DNA from: Acidimicrobiales bacterium | Lineage (GTDB): Bacteria > Actinomycetota > Acidimicrobiia > Acidimicrobiales > SZUA-35 | Assembly (NCBI GenBank): GCA_041394265.1 | Contig: JAWKIO010000005.1 | Coordinates: 5,017,790 to 5,081,789, forward strand | Direction: 5' to 3' | DNA: 64,000 nucleotides | In this document: one piece after another, positions 17,350 through 24,717 of the stretch | Layout of the letters: each line of letters opens with the position of its first letter | Numbering within the stretch: the first letter of the stretch is position 1 | The notes under the pieces: model-generated | Databases searched by the model: none | Told to the model about the DNA's origin: nothing | What the model saw: only the letters and a program-made list of their open reading frames with translations | Program-made: the position numbers and the translations under genes

Positions 17350-18672
17350 TCACTTGCGCTGCACCGAGACCGGCAGCTTGGCGTAGCCGTTGACGAACGA
17401 CGAGAACGTGTAGGTGGGGTCGTCCTGCACCTCGATGCGCTCGAAGCGGGCGAGGATCTCCTCCCACAGCACGCGGAGCTGGAGTTCGGCCAGGCGACTC
17501 CCCATGCAGAAGTGCACGCCGTAGCCGAATGACAGGTGGCGGTCGGCGTTCGGGCGTTCGATGTCGATCACGTTCGCGTTGTCGCCGAACACGTCTTCGT
17601 CGCGGTTGGCCGACAGGTACCACATGAGGACCTGATCGTCCTTGAGGATCTGCTTGCCACCGAGTTCGGTGTCGCGGGTGGCGGTGCGGCGCATGTAGGA
17701 CAGCGGGGTCTGCCAGCGAATGATCTCGGGGACCATCTTCGGGATGAGTCCGGGGTCGGCGATCAGCTTGTCGTATTGATCGCCGAAGGAGTTGAGCCCG
17801 AAGACGCTGCCCGACATAGTGTTGCGGGTGGTGTCGTTGCCGCCGACGATCAGCAACAGGAGATTGCCGAGATGATCGACCGTGGCCATGTCCTTGGTGG
17901 CCTCACCGTGCACGAGCATCGAGACCAGGTCGTTGCCGGGGTTGGCCCGCCGCTCCTCCCACAGGCCCTCGAAGTACGTCACACACTCGGCCAGTTCCTG
18001 GCGGCGTTGGGCGTGGGACTCGACGAGACCACCCGGTTCGGGGATGGCGAAGACGATGTCGGACCAGCGAGTCAGCTTGCGCCGATCCTCGAGCGGGAAG
18101 TCGAACAGGGTGGCCAGCATGAGCGTGGTGAGCTCGATCGACACGGTGTCGACCCAGTCGAAGGTCTCGCCCTCCGGCAGCGACTCGAGCACGCTGACCG
18201 TCCGCTCTCGGATCTGGGACTCCAAGAGCTTGAGGTTGCTCGGAGCGGAGACACCGCGCACGGTCTTGCGCTGCTCGGTCTGCTTCGGCGGGTCCATCGC
18301 AATGAAGGGTTTGGCAGTCGACATGCCCTCGGGCAGCGGCGAGCCGATCTTCAGACCAAGCGTGATGCCCGGGTCGGACGAGAAGGTCTGCCAGTCACCG
18401 TCGACCGCCTTCACGTCGTCGTACTTCGTGACCGACCAGTACCGACCCGCCGTCTCCAGCTCGTTGAAGTGCACCGGGTCCTCGCGACGAAGCCGGGCGA
18501 AGTAGTCGAACCAGCGGTGCTCCGCGAAGAGGTGGGCGTTGAGCACGTTGATCTCGTCGATGGCGAGCTGGTCGGCGTCGGCGACGTCACGGCCCTTCTC
18601 CGCCATCTCCTGCTCCGGGTTGCGGAACTCCTCGAGCGAGGGTGCACGTTCGGTCGTCGCTTGGTCGGTCAT
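17350..18672 (-). CDS. Cytochrome P450, CYP153-like
   Basis: A 440-residue P450 with I-helix GGNDTTRNT and heme loop FGYGVHFCMGSRLAELQLR (Cys389). The segments IVGGNDTTRNTMSG and MGSRLAELQLRVLWEEIL are characteristic of the CYP153 group, which hydroxylates terminal carbons of medium-chain alkanes and related compounds. I chose ATG 18672 because AAGGAG is 5 nt upstream; the GTG two codons earlier is too close to that site. It is followed by an epoxide-hydrolase-like gene after 2 nt. No ferredoxin or ferredoxin reductase is next to it, so electron partners must come from elsewhere. Confidence 0.87.
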   Translation of the reverse strand: MTDQATTERAPSLEEFRNPEQEMAEKGRDVADADQLAIDEINVLNAHLFAEHRWFDYFARLRREDPVHFNELETAGRYWSVTKYDDVKAVDGDWQTFSSDPGITLGLKIGSPLPEGMSTAKPFIAMDPPKQTEQRKTVRGVSAPSNLKLLESQIRERTVSVLESLPEGETFDWVDTVSIELTTLMLATLFDFPLEDRRKLTRWSDIVFAIPEPGGLVESHAQRRQELAECVTYFEGLWEERRANPGNDLVSMLVHGEATKDMATVDHLGNLLLLIVGGNDTTRNTMSGSVFGLNSFGDQYDKLIADPGLIPKMVPEIIRWQTPLSYMRRTATRDTELGGKQILKDDQVLMWYLSANRDEDVFGDNANVIDIERPNADRHLSFGYGVHFCMGSRLAELQLRVLWEEILARFERIEVQDDPTYTFSSFVNGYAKLPVSVQRK

Positions 18673-18784
18673 CAGCACTCCTTGGTCAGCGGCGTCGCCC
18701 TCCCCTGATCGGGCAACATCGGCATGGGGCGCACACTAGACGAACCACGTCGTCTGTCCGATTCGAGGCTCGGTCTGGCAGCGC

Positions 18785-19525
18785 TCAGCCCAGGTGGCGG
18801 CGATACAGCGAGATCAGCCGCTCCCAGTGGCGTTCGGCCGCGGGCTTGTCGTAGCACCACCGTTGCGGGAACGCGAAGCCGTGGTGCACGCCGGGATGGA
18901 TCTCGAGTTCGCCCTGAACTCCCGACGCCTCGAACAGGGTGGTGAGTTCGGCCACCATGTCGGGCGGAGCGAGGTCGTCGTGTTCGGCGCAGGAGATGTA
19001 GATCTCGCCGGTGACGTCGGCGAACGTGAGGTGGGGGCTCTCCTCGGCGTCGCTCACCAGCCAGGTGCCGTAGAACGAGGCGGCCGCGACCACTCGATCG
19101 GGGAACCGGGCGGCGGCAGCCAGGGCGTAGGGTCCGCTCATGCAGTAGCCGTGGGCCCCGACGCCGCCGGGAGCGGCATCGGGGTGGGCGTCGATGAACG
19201 TGATCATGTCGGCCACGTCGTCCATGACCGGTGGGATGGTCATCTTCGTGCGAATGGCCCGCATGCGGTGGTAGTCGTCGCTCTTGCCGTCGAGCACCTC
19301 GGGACCGAAGGTGGTGTCGGCACCCGCCCGGTAGTAGAGGTTCGGCACCAAGACGAAGTAGCCGACGGTGGCCAGTCGGCGGGCCATGTCGTGCAGCTCT
19401 TCCCGGATGCCCGGTGCGTCCATCAACAGCAACACCGCCGGGAACGGACCGTGTCGCTCGGGGCGAACGACGAAGGTCGGCATCGAACCGGATCGAGTGG
19501 TGATGTCGGTCAGCTCTTCGATCAT
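18785..19525 (-). CDS. Dienelactone hydrolase family protein
   Basis: A 246-residue alpha/beta hydrolase. The nucleophile motif GYCMSG has Cys128, as in carboxymethylenebutenolidase. The acid lies in AEHDDLAP and the His in GVHHGFAF. This Cys-Asp-His triad is diagnostic of the DLH family, which opens dienelactones in aromatic degradation but also contains many enzymes of unknown substrate. Its ATG overlaps the stop of the MFS gene (ATGA), so the pair is translationally coupled and the transporter may move its substrate or product. Confidence 0.87.
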   Translation of the reverse strand: MIEELTDITTRSGSMPTFVVRPERHGPFPAVLLLMDAPGIREELHDMARRLATVGYFVLVPNLYYRAGADTTFGPEVLDGKSDDYHRMRAIRTKMTIPPVMDDVADMITFIDAHPDAAPGGVGAHGYCMSGPYALAAAARFPDRVVAAASFYGTWLVSDAEESPHLTFADVTGEIYISCAEHDDLAPPDMVAELTTLFEASGVQGELEIHPGVHHGFAFPQRWCYDKPAAERHWERLISLYRRHLG

Positions 19526-20970
19526 GTCGTGGTCCGCGGGTAGAAGCCGTTGATGATGAGCGACGGTAGTGCGCCGACGAGAGCGAAGACGAAGAAGAAT
19601 CGATCGAAGGCCTCGAAGGCGATGGCGTCTCGCTCGCCGAGCAGGGCGACGGCCGCGGCGACGCCGAGCCCGGCCGACAGGTTGCGCACGGTGTTGAAGC
19701 CGGCATTGACTTCGCCGAACATCTCCTCGGTCTGGCCTTCCAGTGCGGCGGCGTTGAGCGACGAGAACGTGAGGCCGAAGCCCGTGCCGAACAAGATGAT
19801 GCTCGGCAGGTAGGCCGTCAGGTAGCGGGGCTCGGGTCCCCAGGCGAAGGCCATGATCAGCATGGAGGCGAGGGGAAAGAACGACCCAATCCGGATCAGT
19901 GCGCCCCGGCCGAAGCGGTCGGCGAGCTGACCGCCGATCAGGCCGAACGCCGACGCGCACACCGGGGCCGGCGTGATCGCCAGGCCGGCCTGCACCAACG
20001 AGTAGTCCCAGATCTCGGTGAGAAAGAGCGGCCACACCACCCAGGTCGATGCGCCGAGCATCGAGAGGACAAAGCCGGCGGCGGTTGCCGTCCAGACCTG
20101 CCGTTTGGCGAACACTCGGAGATCGAGCAACGGCGCCGGATGGCGCAGCGAGCGCACGATGAACAGTGGCAGCAGGACAACGGCACCAATCATCGCACCG
20201 AGGATCGCCGGGTGGGTCCAGCCCCATGACGATCCCTGCACGATGACGAGCGCGATTAGTCCGATGGCGACGGTGCCCATGGGGAGGCCGATGAAGTCGA
20301 GGCGGTCGCCGGTGACCGGGGTCTGCGCACTGGGCAGCAGCGACCGTCCCCAGATGAGCACGGCGGCGGTCGCCGGGACGGCGATGAGGTAGACGTAGCG
20401 CCAGCCCACGTGTTCGACGATGGCTGCCGACAGGCTCGGAGCGATGGCTGCCCCGACCGTCCCGCTCGCGGTCCACGCCGCAACGGCCGATGCTCGTCGT
20501 CCGACCGGAAACGCAGGAAGCACCAGCGCCAGCGACGTGGGGACGGTGAGCGATCCGCCGATGCCCTGCACGACGCGGGCGGCGACGAAGACGGTTGCGT
20601 TCGGTGACGCCACACAGACCAATGACGAGAGCAGGAAGATCCAGACGCCGGCGAAGAACATCGTGCGTCGACCTCGCCGATCCGACAGTCGCCCGGCCGG
20701 CACCATGAACGTGGCGAGGGCAATGCTGTAGCCCGAGAGCGCCCACGAGAGGGTGGCTCGACTCGTCTCGGAGAACTCGGCGGTGATCGCCGGGAAGGCG
20801 ATGTTCGTTCCCGTCAGCGTGATGCTGATGACCAGGAAGGTCAGTGCCGCCAAAGACAGCGCCAGCCAGCTGCGGGCCGGAACGGGCTCGAGGACGCGGC
20901 GCACGAGCGCCGACGCTACTCCACGAACTCGGCGGGGCCGAAACAGCCCGAGCACCGGCGACACGAGCAT
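19522..20970 (-). CDS. MFS transporter (drug:H+ antiporter type)
   Basis: A polytopic protein of up to 482 residues with the MFS motifs GRLSDRRGRRTMF (loop 2-3) and VQGIGGSLTVPTSLAL (segment 5). About 14 hydrophobic segments are visible, fitting the EmrB/QacA group. It is translationally coupled to the dienelactone hydrolase downstream. The ATG at 20970 leaves only 20 bp to the divergent antitoxin-like gene. GTG codons about 17 and 25 residues further in would leave room for a promoter, so the N-terminus is uncertain. Confidence 0.85.
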   Translation of the reverse strand: MLVSPVLGLFRPRRVRGVASALVRRVLEPVPARSWLALSLAALTFLVISITLTGTNIAFPAITAEFSETSRATLSWALSGYSIALATFMVPAGRLSDRRGRRTMFFAGVWIFLLSSLVCVASPNATVFVAARVVQGIGGSLTVPTSLALVLPAFPVGRRASAVAAWTASGTVGAAIAPSLSAAIVEHVGWRYVYLIAVPATAAVLIWGRSLLPSAQTPVTGDRLDFIGLPMGTVAIGLIALVIVQGSSWGWTHPAILGAMIGAVVLLPLFIVRSLRHPAPLLDLRVFAKRQVWTATAAGFVLSMLGASTWVVWPLFLTEIWDYSLVQAGLAITPAPVCASAFGLIGGQLADRFGRGALIRIGSFFPLASMLIMAFAWGPEPRYLTAYLPSIILFGTGFGLTFSSLNAAALEGQTEEMFGEVNAGFNTVRNLSAGLGVAAAVALLGERDAIAFEAFDRFFFVFALVGALPSLIINGFYPRTTT

Positions 20971-20990
20971 TCTCGTGGCAGGCTGTGGGT

Positions 20991-21230
20991 GTGGCTCGGG
21001 TCCGAATCAACACGACGGTCGATACCGATCTCCTTCATGACGCGCGCCGAGCACATCCCGACGCGAGCTTCCCTGAACTCTTCGACGCAGCCCTTCGAGC
21101 ACTTGTCAGCGCACCTCACCCGAGCGCGATCGATGCTGCTTGTGCAGATGCGTACAGCTCCTACCCGTATCAAACCCAAGACGCATGGGGCGATCTCGAA
21201 TCGTTCCGTGCATCTGCGGCGCGCACTTGA
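20991..21230 (+). CDS. Ribbon-helix-helix antitoxin-like protein, orphan
   Basis: From GTG 20991 this 79-residue protein begins VARVRINTTVDTDLLHDARR, a beta-strand plus helix typical of RHH DNA-binding antitoxins. It continues with an Ala/Leu helix and the tail DAWGDLESFRASAA, as in actinobacterial MazE/VapB-type antitoxins. The toxin gene normally follows directly, but here an IS5-type element begins 14 bases after the stop and no toxin-like reading frame is seen beyond it. It may be an orphan regulator or the remnant of a toxin-antitoxin pair. Confidence 0.6.
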   Translation: MARVRINTTVDTDLLHDARRAHPDASFPELFDAALRALVSAPHPSAIDAACADAYSSYPYQTQDAWGDLESFRASAART

Positions 21231-21244
21231 GCCTTCGCGCCTAG

Positions 21245-22528
21245 CAGGGCGCGGAAAATCGGCTTGTAGCGGCGGTTCTGGTCGGGATCGGTAGGGCTGG
21301 CTGGTTCTCGTGGCCCTGGGCTGGCCGGAGGACCGGCTCGGGTAGCTGTCGGGGCCCTGGCTTCAGGCTGGTATGGCGGTGTCGAGGGCGCAGATCCGGA
21401 TCAGGTTGTAGGTCGCTGCCTCGATCTTGAGCCAGGCCCGGTTCTTGGTCTGGCCGATGTAGCGGAGCTTGCGGCCCGCCCCGACGGTCTTGATCCAACC
21501 GAAGGGTTCCTCCACGCGTTTCCGGATCCGCAGCGACGTGCGGTAGCCCTCGTGCCGGGTCGTGCGGCCATCGATCGCGGAGCGACGATTCGAGGTGTTC
21601 TGCGCGACATGCGGGGTGAACCCCAACTCCCGGACTCCGGCCACGAAGTCTTTGGTGTCATAGCTCTTGTCCGCCGCCACGGTCCGACGCCGACCCGATG
21701 CCGGCAACCGTTTGAGCATCTCGGTCGCGCAGTCCCGCTCGGCGTAACCGGTCGCTTGGGTCAGCTCGACATCGACGATCAGGCCGGACCGGTTCTCGAT
21801 CAACAGATGCCCCATGTAGGACAGCTCTGCTGCGGCGTTGGAAGACTTCCGGAACAGCATCGCTTCGGGATCGGTCGTGGAGGTGTGGGTCTTGTTCGAT
21901 CGCCGCTGGCCTTTGAAGTCGACCTCGGCGTTGCGGCCCTTGAACCCGTTCCCGTCGCCGTCGTCGTCGGACCTGTCGTTGGGTTTGAAGCTCTTGTTCG
22001 ATGCCCACGCCTGCAACAGCGTGCCGTCCACGCTGAAGTGTTCCGAGGAGGTGTAGCGCCGCAACCTGGCCTGGGCGACGACGGCGGCGAAGAACTCGTC
22101 CGCGATCGCATGATCCAACAGGCGTTGACGGTTCTTGGTGAACGTGGTCGGATCGAACGCCCGATCATCGATCGCCATGTCCAGGAACCACTTGAACAAC
22201 ATGTCGTAGTTCAACCGTTCACAGAACGCCCGCTCGGAACGGATCGAGTAGAGCGCCATCAACACCGTCGCCTTCAACAGGGTCTCGGGCGGCACGCTGC
22301 GGCGGCCCGAGTCCGCGTACATGGCATCGAACCGGTCATCCATGCCAGCCAGGACTTCGTCGACCACAGCCCGGATCCGGCGGATCGGATGATCGGTCGG
22401 GATCAGGTCCTCGGTCGAGAGCGACGACAACATCGACAACTGGCGATCAGGCGTTCCACGCATACCCACCAGTATTTTCGATCCCCGCCCAGAACGCGAG
22501 CCCCAATCAGACGAACTTCAGCACCCTG
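21245..22528 (-). mobile_element. IS5/IS1182-type insertion sequence, 1284 bp
   Basis: Imperfect terminal inverted repeats start CAGGGCGCGGAAAATCGGCT on the left and CAGGGTGCTGAAGTTCGTCT on the right (15 of 20 identical). The element is flanked by the 4-bp sequence CTAG at 21241-21244 and 22529-22532, the target duplication typical of the IS5 group. It carries one transposase gene, which appears intact, so the element may be active. Confidence 0.85.
21363..22463 (-). CDS. IS5/IS1182-type DDE transposase
   Basis: From ATG 22463 (366 residues; a GTG two codons upstream is possible). The N-terminal domain TDHPIRRIRAVVDEVL and ALYSIRSERAFCERL is the DUF772-like region of this family. DDE positions are visible in FSVDGTLLQAW, VAADKSYDTKDFV and RKRVEEPFGWIK. 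The reading frame has no interruption, so the enzyme is probably functional. It lies inside the terminal repeats at 21245 and 22528. Confidence 0.9.
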   Translation of the reverse strand: MRGTPDRQLSMLSSLSTEDLIPTDHPIRRIRAVVDEVLAGMDDRFDAMYADSGRRSVPPETLLKATVLMALYSIRSERAFCERLNYDMLFKWFLDMAIDDRAFDPTTFTKNRQRLLDHAIADEFFAAVVAQARLRRYTSSEHFSVDGTLLQAWASNKSFKPNDRSDDDGDGNGFKGRNAEVDFKGQRRSNKTHTSTTDPEAMLFRKSSNAAAELSYMGHLLIENRSGLIVDVELTQATGYAERDCATEMLKRLPASGRRRTVAADKSYDTKDFVAGVRELGFTPHVAQNTSNRRSAIDGRTTRHEGYRTSLRIRKRVEEPFGWIKTVGAGRKLRYIGQTKNRAWLKIEAATYNLIRICALDTAIPA

Positions 22529-22634
22529 CTAGCCGGTACCGTCGACCCACTCGACCACTCGGCCAGATTGCACGATCCCGGGTCGAACACCGGGTCGGCT
22601 CGCAGCAACGGTTGCCGTGCAACAGACTGGAGCG

Positions 22635-23693
22635 ATGGATACGACAGCCGACGCTCCCGATCGTACGATCTCGTCACCACCGCTTCGCATCGGGCTGATG
22701 TACGACTGTCGGCTCGATCCGCGATCCGACATGACGATGAGCGACGTCTACGCCGCCACCATCGAACAGGCGGTGATGGCCGATCAGTTCGGCCTCAGCC
22801 ATGTCTGGTTCACCGAGCATCACTTCTGTGAGGACGGCTACCTGCCGGCGTTTCAGCCCCTGGCCGGCGCGATTGCAGCCCGGACCGAACGCGTGCGCAT
22901 CTCGACCGACATTGCGCTGCTCCCGCTCTACCATCCGATCCGCCTGGCCGAGGAGCTCGCCGTGCTCGACCTGATCTCGAACGGACGGATGGAGTTCGGC
23001 ATCGGGATGGGTTACGTGCCCCGGGAGTTCGAGGCGTTCGGCGTACCGCTGAAGAACCGGGTGTCGATGACCGAGGAGGCGATCCAGATTCTCCGGCTCG
23101 CCTGGTCCGATGGACCGTTCAGTTTCCACGGCAAGCGCTACCGACTCGACGACGTCGACGTACACCCGAAGCCGGTGCAGCCCGGCGGTCCGCCACTGTG
23201 GATTGCGGCGATGTCCGAAGCCGGGGCCAAGCGGGCGGCACGCTTCGGGACCAACCTGCTCCCCCAGGGCCGGCGATCCGAGGTGCTCGACCCGTGGCGC
23301 GAAGCCGTCGCCGATGCCGGCCGCTCCCCTGCGCAACACCGGGTGGGGTTGATCCGCTCGATCTACGTCACCGACGACAAGGAACGGGACTGGCCGATCC
23401 TGCGTCGGGCCGAGCAGCACCGGATGAGTGTCTATGACACGTTCATGGCCGACACGCCCGACGACTACGGCTGGCGAGGCGGCGACACCATCCCGCAGAC
23501 GGTCATCATCGGCACACCCGACGAATGCGTCGCCCAGCTCCAGGGCTTCATCGACGAGTTCGGCATCACCGACATCGCATCGTCGGGACTGCCACCCGGT
23601 GTCGACCCCGACTTGATGGGGCCGATGGTCGAGCGGCTGGCTCGAGAGGTCGTGCCACGCCTCACCGGTCCGGGCGCCGTTCCGGCCGATTGA
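22635..23693 (+). CDS. LLM-class flavin/F420-dependent oxidoreductase
   Basis: A 352-residue luciferase-like monooxygenase. Family features are QFGLSHVWFTEHHF near the N-terminus, RTERVRISTDIALLPLYHPIRLAEELAVLDLISNGR, FGIGMGYVPREFEAFG and VHPKPVQPGGPPLWIAAMS. The enzymes use reduced FMN or F420; which one cannot be told here. ATG 22635 has GGAG only 3 nt away, and GTG 22617 is in frame, so the start is uncertain. It stands alone between the IS5-type element and the convergent YkgJ-type gene. Confidence 0.87.
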   Translation: MDTTADAPDRTISSPPLRIGLMYDCRLDPRSDMTMSDVYAATIEQAVMADQFGLSHVWFTEHHFCEDGYLPAFQPLAGAIAARTERVRISTDIALLPLYHPIRLAEELAVLDLISNGRMEFGIGMGYVPREFEAFGVPLKNRVSMTEEAIQILRLAWSDGPFSFHGKRYRLDDVDVHPKPVQPGGPPLWIAAMSEAGAKRAARFGTNLLPQGRRSEVLDPWREAVADAGRSPAQHRVGLIRSIYVTDDKERDWPILRRAEQHRMSVYDTFMADTPDDYGWRGGDTIPQTVIIGTPDECVAQLQGFIDEFGITDIASSGLPPGVDPDLMGPMVERLAREVVPRLTGPGAVPAD

Positions 23694-23728
23694 CCTCGTC
23701 TCCCGGAACGCTGACCGCGTCCGGTTGG

Positions 23729-24364
23729 TCAGGTTGGTCGGCCCATCAGCGTCCGCAGCAGGTCGGGTGTCGGGCGTGGCTCCAACACCGGTGCCTCGGG
23801 AACGGGCCGAGCGATGGCCGGGGCGAGGAGGTATTCGACCGGTTCACCGAGCTCGGCGGACACGGCAGCGAACGCGCCGAGGACGTCGTGGGTCGCGCTG
23901 ATCCGCACGATCTGACCGTCGGCTCGGGTCGCACAGTGCGCTGGATCCGATGTCACCACGTACTCTCGGCAGGCCAGCGGTCGTGCCGGGTGGATGCTGC
24001 ACGACTCGTCAACGAGGAACGGGCAAGCGATTCCCAGGGCGAAGTAGGCCCGCTCGTTCTCGATGCCGATGGCTTCGGCATTGGCGGCGTCGAGTCGAGT
24101 CTTGGTCGCAGCGATGCGTCGCTCGTGGGCCATCCGCTCGTCGTCGGGCAACCCATCGAGCCAGGCGCGCACCGCACGCAGCTCAGCGGCGGTCACCGGC
24201 ACGGCTTGGCGGCAGCATGCGCCGCAGCCCGGTCCGCACGAGATCGGGAACTCGGGGCGAGCGGCGATGCCCCGAACGTCACTGTCGACGAGCACACGAG
24301 CTGCATCCAACAACTCGTCGACCGAGGTGACCTCCAGCGGCGCCGAGATCGCAGTCGTGGGCAC
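23729..24364 (-). CDS. YkgJ-family cysteine-cluster protein
   Basis: A 211-residue protein with the cluster CGPGCGACCRQ (Cys43, 47, 50, 51) and a second set in ACPFLVDESCSIHPARPLACREY. This is the YkgJ/CxxCxxCC family, proposed to chelate zinc or iron. It starts at GTG 24364, 2 nt after the stop of the small gene at 24367, so the two are coupled. The partner resembles the Cys-tailed peptide at 9332. YkgJ-type proteins occur near peptide-modification genes in other bacteria, but a role in modifying the partner is only inference here. Confidence 0.82.
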   Translation of the reverse strand: MPTTAISAPLEVTSVDELLDAARVLVDSDVRGIAARPEFPISCGPGCGACCRQAVPVTAAELRAVRAWLDGLPDDERMAHERRIAATKTRLDAANAEAIGIENERAYFALGIACPFLVDESCSIHPARPLACREYVVTSDPAHCATRADGQIVRISATHDVLGAFAAVSAELGEPVEYLLAPAIARPVPEAPVLEPRPTPDLLRTLMGRPT

Positions 24365-24366
24365 GC

Positions 24367-24633
24367 TCAGATGCCCTTCTTCTTGCCCTTCGAGTCGTTC
24401 TCCGTGTAGCCCGCAACCTTGACGTTCTCCATCGTGATCGTCAGGTAGTCCAGACCGGTGCGGGGCTTGAGATTCATGAAGTCCATGGCGAAGCCACTCA
24501 CCTCGTCATCGGAGACCTCGGCCTGCACCTGCTGGAGCAGCGAGGCCAGCGTGTCGCTCATGGCATAGTCGGCGCCGATCTCGATCGAGATGCGGATCTG
24601 GTCGGAGGCAATCGTTGCGTTGTTGTCAGTCAT
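24367..24633 (-). CDS. Small protein paralogous to the Cys-tailed peptide at 9332
   Basis: An 88-residue acidic protein ending in a Lys-rich tail (KGKKKGI). Residues about 14-48 run QIRISIEIG ... DDEVSGF, then TGLDYLTITME. The peptide at 9332-9697 has QIKVALGLG ... DEEVVGF, then VGLDFFGPISLD at matching spacing. The two therefore seem to share one fold, but this one lacks the four-cysteine tail. It is followed after 2 nt by the YkgJ-type gene. Its function is unknown; it could be a carrier or scaffold or a variant precursor. Confidence 0.7.
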   Translation of the reverse strand: MTDNNATIASDQIRISIEIGADYAMSDTLASLLQQVQAEVSDDEVSGFAMDFMNLKPRTGLDYLTITMENVKVAGYTENDSKGKKKGI

Positions 24634-24717
24634 GCCACACGAGACGGACAGAAATGCCGGCGGTTACGCGAGGCATTGCATCCGACCGAGCGACAATGCG
24701 CAGCTGTGTCCACTGTC

